64,000 nucleotides of DNA from Candidatus Binatia bacterium (GTDB lineage Bacteria > Desulfobacterota > Binatia > HRBIN30), in assembly GCA_026004215.1 (NCBI GenBank), contig BPIR01000003.1, positions 500,879-564,878 on the forward strand, written 5' to 3'. Below the pieces are notes generated by a model. The model was given only the letters and a program-made list of their open reading frames with translations, made no database searches and had not been told where the DNA came from. Position numbers and translations under genes: made by a program. Each line of letters starts with the position of its first letter. Position 1 is the first letter of the stretch. Positions 1-8,285 of this stretch are shown here, piece after piece.

Positions 1-498
1 CTACTCGGTGTGAAGGAAATGCTAGGGGTCGTCCACCGCGAGCACTTCCGGCCGCAGCGCTGTGAGGGAGGTGCAGATTTCGCGTTTTGCGACAACTGGG
101 AGAAGCGCAAGGTTTATGTGATTGAAGGGGTCACCCGTTTACCCCAATATGCTTACGGCAAAAGGGTTTTATACATCGATGCCGAAGCCTGGGTGGTGCT
201 TGCATCCGATATCTACGACAAGCGTGGCGAGCTTTGGAAAGTGTGGATTGAATACTTCTCCTTCCGCAAACAAGCACCCGGGTCGGATCTCGTATACGAA
301 GACGAGATGGGCTTCACCTCGGCCACGATGATTGACACCCAAATGAACCATGCGACCGTGATCATGATTCCCGGGCCGGCTTCGCCCGATCCCAACACAT
401 GGTACTTCAATCAGGGGCCGAAGGCACGCTCACCCTATGCTCCCGGAAACGTCGAAGAGGTGTTCACGATTTCCCACTTAATTAACGTTGCGCACTGA
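1..498 (+). CDS. DUF1329 family protein, C-terminal part
   Basis: This is the 3' end of a gene that is open to the left edge of the window in frame 1. The residues match the C-terminal part of DUF1329 proteins, a LolA-like, probably envelope-located family: a YVIEGV strand, then KRVLYIDAEAWVVLASDIYD followed by GELWKVW, and a closing segment with TMIDTQMNHAT. Family members are usually about 400-450 residues, so more than half is missing. They are common in hydrocarbon- and lipid-degrading bacteria, often beside RND transporters; no such neighbour is visible here. The function of the family is not firmly known. Confidence 0.8.
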   Translation, partial: LLGVKEMLGVVHREHFRPQRCEGGADFAFCDNWEKRKVYVIEGVTRLPQYAYGKRVLYIDAEAWVVLASDIYDKRGELWKVWIEYFSFRKQAPGSDLVYEDEMGFTSATMIDTQMNHATVIMIPGPASPDPNTWYFNQGPKARSPYAPGNVEEVFTISHLINVAH

Positions 499-708
499 GA
501 GAACAGGTTCCGCGAGTTGCTTCTCGCTGTTGCTGGGCCGCGCCTGGCTGCCCGCTCATCGGGTTTCGCATCAGTGGGTAGTGGCCGGGTTGCCAAGCCG
601 CTGCGACGGCTTCGGTGGGGGACTGGGATAGGGGTACGTCGGCCCGCACGTGCTCGAACGACTCGCGGCGAGGGACGGGAGATCGTCCACCCGAGTGCAA
701 CGAGCCTC

Positions 709-1041
709 TCAGGATCGGGTGAGAACCTCGTCGCACTTGGCTGCGAGGATGAAGTCGTTTTCGGTGAGTCCGCCCACCACGTGAGTCCAGATCCTCAGCT
801 CCACTTCGCCCCAACGAAGCGTGATGTCCGGGTGATGCCCCTGTGCCTCGGCTACAGCACCAACCTGTTGCACGGCGGCAAGAGCCGAGGCGAAATCGGG
901 GAAAGAATACCGTTTATACAAGTGGTGGTCGTCCACCACGTGCCAACCCGGCAACTCTTCGAGCAGGCGGCGCCATTCTTCGGGGGGCAATTTCGGAGTG
1001 TTTGGCCCGGTGGGCGTGCAGGTCCGCTCGCTTAGCTTCAT
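709..1041 (-). CDS. 4a-hydroxytetrahydrobiopterin dehydratase (pterin carbinolamine dehydratase)
   Basis: A 110-residue protein, the usual length for PCD/DCoH. It carries the family signature E-x3-HHP-D near residues 65-72 followed by W85 and H87 and a closing D96. These enzymes dehydrate 4a-hydroxy-tetrahydropterin to recycle the cofactor of aromatic amino acid hydroxylases; in bacteria without such a hydroxylase they may act in molybdopterin or other pterin metabolism. The ATG at 1041 was chosen because an AGGAGGG ribosome site lies about 8 bases upstream; a longer upstream reading frame exists without support. No pterin-dependent hydroxylase is seen nearby. Confidence 0.9.
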   Translation of the reverse strand: MKLSERTCTPTGPNTPKLPPEEWRRLLEELPGWHVVDDHHLYKRYSFPDFASALAAVQQVGAVAEAQGHHPDITLRWGEVELRIWTHVVGGLTENDFILAAKCDEVLTRS

Positions 1042-1201
1042 GGAGAACCCTCCTGGCACATTGCTGTGCGGAACGATTCCGTGCGGCGGCGCAATGCAAA
1101 CACGCATCGATTTCCAACGCAAGGGGCCGCCGGTGTCAGGGCTCGTCCGCTTCTTGCCCTTGCCTAGCGTTGGCGGCCGGACCGTGGTAGGCGACTCTCG
1201 T

Positions 1202-1816
1202 ATGGCTTCGCGGCGATTGGACTTGCAGCGGCAACAAGAGCTGGAGGCATTGATTCGGGAAGCGATGGAGCTCGAGCGACAAACGATGGAGCTTTACTGC
1301 AAATTCGAAAGCATGTTCTCGCGGCCGGAGGAGTTGCGATCGTTTTGGTTCGACATGGCGCAACACGAGTCGCGGCACTTTGGCGCTCTGGCTCTCGTGG
1401 CGGGTTTGTTGCGAGGTCGGAGCGCCAGGCCCCTGAATTTGCAGGGCCACTTACATCCGGAACGGCTGGAACATTTACGAGAGTGTCTTCGGTCTGCTCA
1501 TCGCGAGGTGGACCGCGGAGTCACCCTGGCGCGTGCTTTTGCCATTGCGTTGGAGATCGAAAGTTCCGAGATCGAGGACGTCGTTTTGGAACTCATCCAC
1601 GAACTACGTGGGGACGCGGAGCGCGAAAAGGCGGTGCAGTTGCTTCTCCACGACCTGGGCGATTTAGCGTACATGGTGGAAAAGTACGCCCGAGATCCGA
1701 GCTTGCTCGCACGTGCGGACGCGCTGTTGGAAAGTCAGGTCGAGCGACTCCGCAAGCGAGTATCCGAGCCCGAGCGCCAGCGGCCGAGTGCGACTCGCAA
1801 GCGCAGTCTTCGCTGA
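1202..1816 (+). CDS. ferritin-like (rubrerythrin-type) four-helix protein
   Basis: A 204-residue, all-helical protein. Helix one holds MELERQTMELYCKFES and helix two a QHESRHFGAL segment, which gives an E-x2-H pair of the kind that binds iron in ferritin-like and rubrerythrin proteins. The second half (ALEIESSEIEDVVLEL) supplies glutamates but no clear second E-x2-H, so a complete diiron site is not certain. A redox or peroxide role is inferred from the fold. The start at 1202 is the first ATG that matches the fold; the reading frame is open further upstream, over the pterin dehydratase promoter region. The C-terminal tail is basic. Confidence 0.6.
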   Translation: MASRRLDLQRQQELEALIREAMELERQTMELYCKFESMFSRPEELRSFWFDMAQHESRHFGALALVAGLLRGRSARPLNLQGHLHPERLEHLRECLRSAHREVDRGVTLARAFAIALEIESSEIEDVVLELIHELRGDAEREKAVQLLLHDLGDLAYMVEKYARDPSLLARADALLESQVERLRKRVSEPERQRPSATRKRSLR

Positions 1817-1831
1817 CAAGAGCAGCGAATT

Positions 1832-2989
1832 GTGATAGCAGCGCGGGCCATGCGCTTGGCTCGATGGTTGTGGCTGGGAGTGGTGGCGATTGCGTCCGTT
1901 TTTCTGCTGGCCCGGGGACAGGCTGAGGCCGCAAGCTGGGCGGTGGCGGACTTGCGCACCGGTGCGGTGCTGTCTGGCGATCAAGTGGATCGCCCTGAGC
2001 CCGCGGGTGCCACGTATCAACTTTTGGTTGTTTTGTCCGCACTGGAGCAGGCAAAACTGGGAATGCTGCCCCTCGATGCTCCCGTGAGCGTGGATGCGCA
2101 GACCATCGAAGAGTTCGGAAGGAAACCAGGCGAGCTTCTCAAGTTAGCCGCGGGAAGACCGTATGTTCTGGGAGATCTCTTGAAAGCCGTTTTGCTGGCG
2201 CGAAGCGATTTAGCAGCCGTAGCAGCGGCAGAAGCGATGTGGGGCTCCCGTGATAATGCCGTGGAGGCGCTGAATGAGCGCACGCGGCGGCTGGGGCTCA
2301 CGGTCACGCGTTGGAGTGTGCTGTCATCCGACGCTGCCGACAACGTGACGAGCGCGCGCGAGGTTTCCCGTTTGGTCGCTTGCTTATGGCGCGAACACGA
2401 AGAAGTGAGGCAGTGGGGCACTTTGCGAGGCTTCCCGTTCGACCAAGGCCGCATTGTGCTAGCCAACAATCACCTGCCCCCGAGTGATGTCGGTGTGTGG
2501 GCGTTTTACGACCGTTTTCGAGATGTTCGAGGAAAACGAAAGTCGTACCAGCGCTTGGGGGTCTTGGTCAGCGAGCGGGAGGGCATGGCGCTGGGGGTGG
2601 TGCAGTTGGGTGTCGAGGAGTTGGCCAACGGGGTGCCGCGAATGGTCGAGCTCATGCGCTCGGCGCTGGCGGAATACGAGCCGGTGACGATCGTGCGCGA
2701 AGGCGAGTCATTGAACGTGCGCGTGCTCGTGGATGGAGGGTTGGAATCTTCGATCGTTCCCACTGCCGCACGAGACCTAAAAATCGTTCGCCGAAAGGGA
2801 AGTGAGCCGCGTTTTCAGATGCTCTTTCAGGTGCCCTCGGTTGTCACGGCACCAATCGCAAAAGGCGAACAGTTGGGCGAGATTGTGGTGCAGTTCGAGG
2901 ATAACGTGATCGGCGTCGTGCCTGCGGTGAGTCCGAAGTCCGTCAGCAGTCAAGGGGTGCGCTCGGCCGGTACCCTGCGGGCTCGATGA
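1832..2989 (+). CDS. DacA-like (peptidase S11) protein lacking catalytic motifs
   Basis: A 385-residue exported protein with the layout of penicillin-binding D-Ala-D-Ala carboxypeptidases: a signal peptide (residues 7-33), an S11-like domain, and a C-terminal PBP5_C beta domain that still has the API-x-KGEQLGE-I-V pattern. The three catalytic motifs are not recognisable. The SxxK region reads PAGATYQLL, so there is no Ser-x-x-Lys; the SxN position reads ARSDLA (residues 123-128); and no KTG is found where GVWAFYDRFR stands. It is therefore probably an inactive homologue with a binding or regulatory role at peptidoglycan. The GTG at 1832 or the ATG at 1850 could be the start; neither has a clear ribosome site. 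Confidence 0.75.
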   Translation: MIAARAMRLARWLWLGVVAIASVFLLARGQAEAASWAVADLRTGAVLSGDQVDRPEPAGATYQLLVVLSALEQAKLGMLPLDAPVSVDAQTIEEFGRKPGELLKLAAGRPYVLGDLLKAVLLARSDLAAVAAAEAMWGSRDNAVEALNERTRRLGLTVTRWSVLSSDAADNVTSAREVSRLVACLWREHEEVRQWGTLRGFPFDQGRIVLANNHLPPSDVGVWAFYDRFRDVRGKRKSYQRLGVLVSEREGMALGVVQLGVEELANGVPRMVELMRSALAEYEPVTIVREGESLNVRVLVDGGLESSIVPTAARDLKIVRRKGSEPRFQMLFQVPSVVTAPIAKGEQLGEIVVQFEDNVIGVVPAVSPKSVSSQGVRSAGTLRAR

Positions 2990-3035
2990 GTTGGCGCGGC
3001 GAGCTGCGGCACCAAGGGCGAAGGCGGCCCGAACT

Positions 3036-3878
3036 TTACGGCTGCGGTTCGCCGGCCATGCCTGTGCCCGGCGAAGTTTGAGTCTCCTCGTTGTCGCCTT
3101 CGAGTTCCAGGAGGCTCTCCGCGAGCGAGGCGACATCCTCGTCCGGGTCATGCAACGCGCGTTCGAGGTAGGGGCGGGCAGCACCCCCGGCCAAATCGGC
3201 GAGAGCCTCCAAGGCTTCGTAACGGTTGTCCGGCGACGGGTCGTTCAACGCAGCGTTACCGAGGACTTCCACCGGCACGTCTCCCGTCATGTCGGCAAGC
3301 GACTGGATGGCGGCAAGCCGCACTTCTTCGTCTTGGTCCTTGAGTGCCTCGGCCAGGATTGGAATCGCTTGTGGGTCGTCGGAAGCTCCGAGCAAGGTGA
3401 CCGCCGCTAAGCGTCGGTCTGGGTCGGGGTCCTCCAGTGCCATTTTTTTCAGTGCGGGAATGTCGTCAGGATCGGGTTCGTCATAGCCCCCGGCGTCTGC
3501 CGAAGCTGCAGATTCGGACCCTGCCGCAGACGCTCCCAGCTTTGGCTTCACCTTAACGCCCGCAGAACCCGCACCTTGGCTTCTAACTTGGAACTGCCCC
3601 CCATCGATGCCCGCACCACTCCGCTGTGACTCTCCTGGGTTCACGCCGCCCCGCGACGCCTCGTGAGCAGCCCTCAATTCACGCAGGCGTTGCTCGGCCC
3701 GAGACCCAGCCGGTCCCCCCAACTCCCCCTCGGAGCCTTCGCTCACCAGCTCCCTGTGGTCCGGCGGCGCGCTCCGGACATACCAGACGACCGCGACGAC
3801 CGTTCCCAGAAGGACGAGCAAAACCAGCCATGAACCGATGGCAGGGCTTTTGGTCGCGGATGACGTTTGGTTCGACAC
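3036..3878 (-). CDS. membrane-anchored HEAT-repeat protein
   Basis: A 280-residue protein with one N-terminal membrane segment (about residues 16-36), a low-complexity Gly/Ser-rich spacer, and four to five HEAT/PBS-type helical repeats from about residue 135 onward (for example DPDPDRRLAAVTLLG, DQDEEVRLAAIQSLAD, DPDEDVASLAESLLE). Such repeats form protein-binding solenoids; the partner is unknown. The start is a GTG at 3878 with AAGGAA six bases upstream. The gene converges with the DacA-like gene and diverges from the small membrane protein gene at 4036. Confidence 0.75.
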   Translation of the reverse strand: MSNQTSSATKSPAIGSWLVLLVLLGTVVAVVWYVRSAPPDHRELVSEGSEGELGGPAGSRAEQRLRELRAAHEASRGGVNPGESQRSGAGIDGGQFQVRSQGAGSAGVKVKPKLGASAAGSESAASADAGGYDEPDPDDIPALKKMALEDPDPDRRLAAVTLLGASDDPQAIPILAEALKDQDEEVRLAAIQSLADMTGDVPVEVLGNAALNDPSPDNRYEALEALADLAGGAARPYLERALHDPDEDVASLAESLLELEGDNEETQTSPGTGMAGEPQP

Positions 3879-4035
3879 GGCCGGTTCCTTAGCAACTGCG
3901 ACAAACGTAAGAAAGAGAGAACAAACACCGGCAAAGACGGCGGGCGGGTGGATTCATTCGCGGCGACGTGGAATTGGCCCGGTCGCCCTTGCGGGTGGAC
4001 CCTCGAAGGGTTTATCCGGAACGACCGAACCGGCG

Positions 4036-4458
4036 ATGATGGCCTTCGTACTTTACGCCCTGGCGGTGAGTGGACTCTTGCGTGTGCTTTGGGTTTTGGG
4101 GGGCGGGTGCTTCGGACTCCCCGAGTTCGCCCCGGCCTGTCCAGCCCCCCTCGATACGACGGCGACCAGCGTGATCGTCGCCGAAGTCGGCTTGAGCATC
4201 GTGTTTTTGTGTTCGGCCCGACAACCCGGTGCCCATCGGCCGGTACTGTGGGCCGCTCTCGTTGTGCTTTGCGGTCGGGCCATCGTGGACTTCTACGGTG
4301 CTCTGACATTCCCTCCGCGCGCCGCCATGGCACTCCTCTTCGAGATGGTAGTTGTGCTCGCACTGCTGGCAGGTTGGTTGCGGGCGATTCCCGAAACGCT
4401 ACGCGGGTCACCTGGAACCGAAACGGGCCGAGGGCCCCGAGCGGACAGCGTTCGATGA
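4036..4458 (+). CDS. small four-helix membrane protein of unknown function
   Basis: A 140-residue protein that starts at tandem ATG codons at 4036 and 4039. Four hydrophobic stretches are visible: near residues 3-22, 45-65, 72-92 and 98-117, followed by a hydrophilic tail. I do not recognise the family. The reading frame is open back to 3838, but that part overlaps the divergent HEAT-repeat gene and carries no membrane or signal pattern, so it was left out. The gene ends eight bases before the converging gene at 4466. Confidence 0.55.
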   Translation: MMAFVLYALAVSGLLRVLWVLGGGCFGLPEFAPACPAPLDTTATSVIVAEVGLSIVFLCSARQPGAHRPVLWAALVVLCGRAIVDFYGALTFPPRAAMALLFEMVVVLALLAGWLRAIPETLRGSPGTETGRGPRADSVR

Positions 4459-4465
4459 GCCTGGT

Positions 4466-5566
4466 TCACGGTGCTGGGTCGAAAAGGCCAGACAGCCCCG
4501 TCGGCTGGTGCGGTCCGATGACGAGTTGCTCCAGCACACCGATGCCGTTCTCGCTGCCGGCTCGAACACGAACGAGAGACTGAACATGAAAGTGCATGGG
4601 GATCGTGGGATCGATCGCGGCAAGATCCCACACCTCGCCGCTGACCACGTCTTCTCCGACGTAGTATCCATGCCCCCATTGCGGGTGCCCGTACCCGAGC
4701 CCAGCCATGTAGAAGTGCACCATGGGTAGGAGGTCGAGCGTCACGGCGGTTTGCCCTTCGGGCTCCAAGACGATGCGCGCTCGCTCGATGTGTCTCGTCC
4801 CGGAACGGAGCGTGAGTTCGTGGTGAACACGTGCGTTGGGCACGGGGGCGTCCGACTCCGAATCGTCCGTCTCTCTCAGAATGGTTGCGCACTCATGCCA
4901 ACGACCGCCGTTGGCGAACTCGCTGACGGCGAAATGCAAACAGGAACTCGGCAGATGCAAGGGCCCCCACAGCCAGAAAAATTGCCAAGGGAGACTGGGA
5001 GCGCCGCCTTCTGGCTCGCCGACAGGGCGGATTCCCCAAGAGCGGTCGCGTGCACCCAAGGTCTTCTCGGGCTCGAATGAGAAAGATCGCTTTCCGATTT
5101 TTATCCAGCCGCTCCAGCGGCCGTGCTGAGTCATGCGCGTGTAGTCCATCCATAAGCGGGGGCCGGTGCGCCGTTGAAATCGTGGTTCCTCGATGGGAGC
5201 CGCGCGCCGCCGGAACCTCAGGTCTGCACTCAACCCCCACGGGTTGTCCTCAACGACGATGCGGAGTTCGTTCAGAGGCTTGACGACTTCGATCCGAAGC
5301 GGGCCGACGTGCAAGTCCCATCGACTTCCGTTGCAAACTCGGGAAGCGCGAACAATGTATTGGCAGCCGTCGTGCAGGACATTGAACGCGCCATCGGCGA
5401 TCCGGCGATTGGGATACAAACCAAAGGCCAGAGCAAAGAAAATCTCGCCGCTGTCCCGGTAGCCATGGAAGAAGTAACGGTCGTAGAAATTGCGGTCGCT
5501 CGTTGCCGGGAATGCGACCGGTTCGGCGGTTTGGTGCACGGGGAAATCGTCGCCCTCTGTGATCAT
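4466..5566 (-). CDS. conserved protein, DUF7064/DUF7065-like (lipocalin-like beta fold suspected)
   Basis: A 366-residue soluble protein rich in Trp, Arg and His. It begins with a conserved FYDRYFFHGY block followed by YPNRRIADGAF, and the middle carries MDYTRMTQHGRWSGW and then RDRSWGIRPVGEP. This pattern recurs in a family of actinobacterial and other environmental bacterial proteins of unknown role; the block order recalls lipocalin-like hydratase and tocopherol-cyclase relatives, but that is inference. The ATG at 5566 has AAGGAG nine bases upstream; an in-frame ATG at 5620 lacks such a site. No operon partner is evident. Confidence 0.6.
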   Translation of the reverse strand: MITEGDDFPVHQTAEPVAFPATSDRNFYDRYFFHGYRDSGEIFFALAFGLYPNRRIADGAFNVLHDGCQYIVRASRVCNGSRWDLHVGPLRIEVVKPLNELRIVVEDNPWGLSADLRFRRRAAPIEEPRFQRRTGPRLWMDYTRMTQHGRWSGWIKIGKRSFSFEPEKTLGARDRSWGIRPVGEPEGGAPSLPWQFFWLWGPLHLPSSCLHFAVSEFANGGRWHECATILRETDDSESDAPVPNARVHHELTLRSGTRHIERARIVLEPEGQTAVTLDLLPMVHFYMAGLGYGHPQWGHGYYVGEDVVSGEVWDLAAIDPTIPMHFHVQSLVRVRAGSENGIGVLEQLVIGPHQPTGLSGLFDPAP

Positions 5567-5692
5567 TGCTTCGGTCTCCTTTTCTAGTACTGGCCGACCC
5601 TTATCGAAGGTTTTCCCCACACGGAAGGATGCCGAACGCGTCCATGGTTACGCGACCCTGGGTAAAGTTGCATGCGGGTGACGTTATGTGTC

Positions 5693-5722
5693 TTGACAGT
5701 TCGCGGACGTTGTCTGCATAGT
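5693..5722 (+). promoter_or_regulatory. sigma70-type promoter upstream of the FG-GAP/dockerin-like gene
   Basis: A perfect TTGACA (5693-5698) is followed, after 18 bases, by CATAGT (5717-5722), which matches four of six positions of TATAAT. The pair lies about 55 bases before the start at 5776 and points toward it. Confidence 0.5.
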
Positions 5723-5775
5723 GCGGGCTTTGAGTTCGGGGAGCACTCGGTGGACAAATCGAAAGGCTCGAGCAC

Positions 5776-7161
5776 GTGATACACGTCGGTTGGAAAACTT
5801 CGCTCATTGGCTTGCTGGCTACAGCCATTGTGGGCCTGGTGATCGTCCAGAGTGATCCCGTGATGGGGAGTCTCGATGTTGTGTTCGAGCGTGTGCCTGC
5901 AGAACCCGCATTCCCGGGAGCGTCGCTGGAGTCGATGGTGGCAGGCGATGTGGATCGTGACGGCAAGCCGGACCTGATTTTGGCAGACTCGGACGGAGAG
6001 TTGCTGGGAGTTTTGTTTGGTCTCGGAGGCGGCACGTTCCTCGAGCCCCCTTCGACCTATGAGTTACCGGACTATCCGGGTTTGCACGGACTCCAGCTTG
6101 TCGATCTGAACAGAGATAACGAGTTGGACCTGGTTGCAGTCAGTGACGTTGCCAATGCTCTCGTGGTCATGCGCAACACCGGCGGAGGCGTGTTTGGCGC
6201 GCCAGTTGGTTTTCCGACGGGTGAATCTCCATTGGCCGTTGCACTGGGTGACTGGAACGGCGACGGATTGCTCGATGCCGCCACGGCAAACAATCTGGAC
6301 GATTCGCTGACCGTGTTTCTGGGGGATGGGCAGGGTGGGTTTGCCGCAACGGGCGAAGCCGTTTCGGTAGGCTCTGGGCCCATCGCTGTCACCGCCGGCG
6401 ATTTGGATCGTGATGGGCGACTCGACCTCGTTGTGGCGAGTGCGAGTGCAGGCGAGCTTGCCGTGGGGTCGGTTTCCGTACTGGCTGGGGACGGTGGCGG
6501 GGGATTCCGCGTGGTCGCAGAAATTCAAGGAGAGTTTATTGACACTCCTGTGGATATCGTGTTGGCAGACTTTAACGAAGATGGTCTGCTCGATGTGGCC
6601 GCGGTCAACCAGGACCTCGACGATGTGGCCGTGTTGCTGAACCGGGGCAACTTTGTCCTCGAGCCAGCAGGGAACTTCCCGGTGGCTGTTCAGCTCAAGG
6701 GGTGCGTTGGCGGGGACTTCAATCGGGATGGTCACGTGGATATTGCGTGCGCGGGCGAATTCGATGATAAAGCGGCCGTGGTGCTTGGCGCTGGTGATGG
6801 GTCGTTGGGCCCTCCCCTGTCGTTTGATGTGGGACCGTCTCCGGGCGCGATCGTTGCGGGCGACTTTGACGGAGATGAATGGTTGGACCTTGCGGTGACG
6901 AGCCAGGATTTGGAAGTGGTCACGGTTCTTTTGAATCGAACAGGCGGGGGGCCGGTACCAACTCCCACGCCCGGGGCAATTTGTGTTGGGGACTGCAATG
7001 GCAACGGCGAGGTCACGATTGACGAGCTGATCTCGATGGTCAATGTGGCCTTGGGCTTTGCGCCCGTCACGAATTGCGCGGCAGGGGACCAGAGCGGGGA
7101 TGGACAAATTACGATCGAGGAAATCATCCAAGCAGTGAATCGTGCGTTAGCCGGTTGCTAG
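5776..7161 (+). CDS. secreted FG-GAP/VCBS repeat protein with dockerin-like C-terminus
   Basis: A 461-residue exported protein (signal peptide in the first ~28 residues). It consists of about seven FG-GAP/VCBS-type blade repeats, each with a calcium-binding loop such as DVDRDGKPDL, DWNGDGLLDA, DLDRDGRLDL, DFNEDGLLDV or DFNRDGHVDI, which together predict a beta-propeller. After a short Pro/Thr linker the last ~60 residues hold two EF-hand-like loops (DCNGNGEVTIDEL and DQSGDGQITIEEI) flanked by Cys, the layout of a type I dockerin. The start is a GTG at 5776 with only a weak ribosome site. The next gene carries the same C-terminal module. Confidence 0.8.
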   Translation: MIHVGWKTSLIGLLATAIVGLVIVQSDPVMGSLDVVFERVPAEPAFPGASLESMVAGDVDRDGKPDLILADSDGELLGVLFGLGGGTFLEPPSTYELPDYPGLHGLQLVDLNRDNELDLVAVSDVANALVVMRNTGGGVFGAPVGFPTGESPLAVALGDWNGDGLLDAATANNLDDSLTVFLGDGQGGFAATGEAVSVGSGPIAVTAGDLDRDGRLDLVVASASAGELAVGSVSVLAGDGGGGFRVVAEIQGEFIDTPVDIVLADFNEDGLLDVAAVNQDLDDVAVLLNRGNFVLEPAGNFPVAVQLKGCVGGDFNRDGHVDIACAGEFDDKAAVVLGAGDGSLGPPLSFDVGPSPGAIVAGDFDGDEWLDLAVTSQDLEVVTVLLNRTGGGPVPTPTPGAICVGDCNGNGEVTIDELISMVNVALGFAPVTNCAAGDQSGDGQITIEEIIQAVNRALAGC

Positions 7162-7213
7162 GAGTGCTGTTTTAAGGGTAGGAATGGGCGGCTCAGAACA
7201 TAGAGGAAGAACG

Positions 7214-8173
7214 ATGAGGACGTGGAGACCGTTGGAATTAGCTCTCGGCACTGTTCGCGCAGGCATCGTGATGCTGATGGCTGTTTGTGGCGTGAGTGCC
7301 ACAGTGGCGGCACAAACAGTGGCATCGTGCCCAGAGCCAAGTGCTTGTGCGAAGTTAAGCGTGGGAAACGCGAGCGGGCGCCCGGGTGAAGTGGTGACGA
7401 TCCCGGTGGAGTTTCAGCAAGGGGCTCCAAACGGTAGTGCAGGGGGCATTGACGAGATTGCTGCCATTGCGTTTTCGCTGAGCATCGGCCCCAATTTGCG
7501 TCTGGCGGACTGTAGCGAGGGCGAGAACGGTCTTCCGGCATCTGTGCGGCGTAACCCCGCGATCTCAAATTTTCGAGTAGTCGTCGAGAACTACACCTGC
7601 ACGGGCGGTCGCACGCACTGCTTGTGCCCCACCGGCGGAGAGACGCCAGATCCCTTCGTGAACGTTGTTGTCTACGGTCCAGATCCTCTGCCGACTCCAG
7701 GGCCAAACCCGGTGGAAATCCCCACGTTGCCCGCTGGGCCCCAAGAGTTGTTTACGATCGATCTCCTGATCGGTCCTGGGGCGAGTGGTGTGCAGCCGTT
7801 GCACGTGTACACGGAAACCAGGGATTCTTCGCGGCCGCAGTACACGGCGTTTTTGTCCGTGGGTGATCGATTGGCGGTCGACCAAACATGCATTCCCGTT
7901 CAGGGCGCGCCGCCGTGCCAATCGTCCAATCCGGTGAGCCAAGTGATTATCGAGGACGGAGCCGTGGACGTGGCCGGTGTTGCTTGTGTCGGAGATTGCA
8001 ACGGTAACGGAGAGGTGACCATCGAGGAGCTCATTGCAATGGTGAACATTGCCCTAGGGTCCCGACCGGTGAGCGATTGCGCCGCTGGAGACGAAAGTCG
8101 CGACGGCGAAATCACCATCGAGGAGATTGTCAAAGCCGTGAACAACGCGCTCAATGGCTGCAGTACGAACTGA
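7214..8173 (+). CDS. secreted cohesin-like protein with dockerin-like C-terminus
   Basis: A 319-residue exported protein with a signal peptide in about the first 32 residues. The central ~200 residues open with LSVGNASGRPGEVVTIPVEF, a beta-strand pattern typical of cohesin-type domains, and contain several Cys. The C-terminus repeats the two-loop dockerin-like module of the preceding gene (DCNGNGEVTIEEL and DESRDGEITIEEI with flanking Cys). The ATG at 7214 was chosen because GAGGAAG lies just upstream. It follows the previous gene by 52 bases on the same strand and is likely co-transcribed. Binding through either module is inferred from fold only. Confidence 0.75.
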   Translation: MRTWRPLELALGTVRAGIVMLMAVCGVSATVAAQTVASCPEPSACAKLSVGNASGRPGEVVTIPVEFQQGAPNGSAGGIDEIAAIAFSLSIGPNLRLADCSEGENGLPASVRRNPAISNFRVVVENYTCTGGRTHCLCPTGGETPDPFVNVVVYGPDPLPTPGPNPVEIPTLPAGPQELFTIDLLIGPGASGVQPLHVYTETRDSSRPQYTAFLSVGDRLAVDQTCIPVQGAPPCQSSNPVSQVIIEDGAVDVAGVACVGDCNGNGEVTIEELIAMVNIALGSRPVSDCAAGDESRDGEITIEEIVKAVNNALNGCSTN

Positions 8174-8285
8174 AATTTTTGAGGCTGGATTCGGCAAAAG
8201 ATTGCGCAGGTCTAGACGAGAGCCAATGTTTTGCGGTAGACGAGTGGCGCTTTTTGCAGTGCATTAGTTGGAGGGAGGAGTGAAC

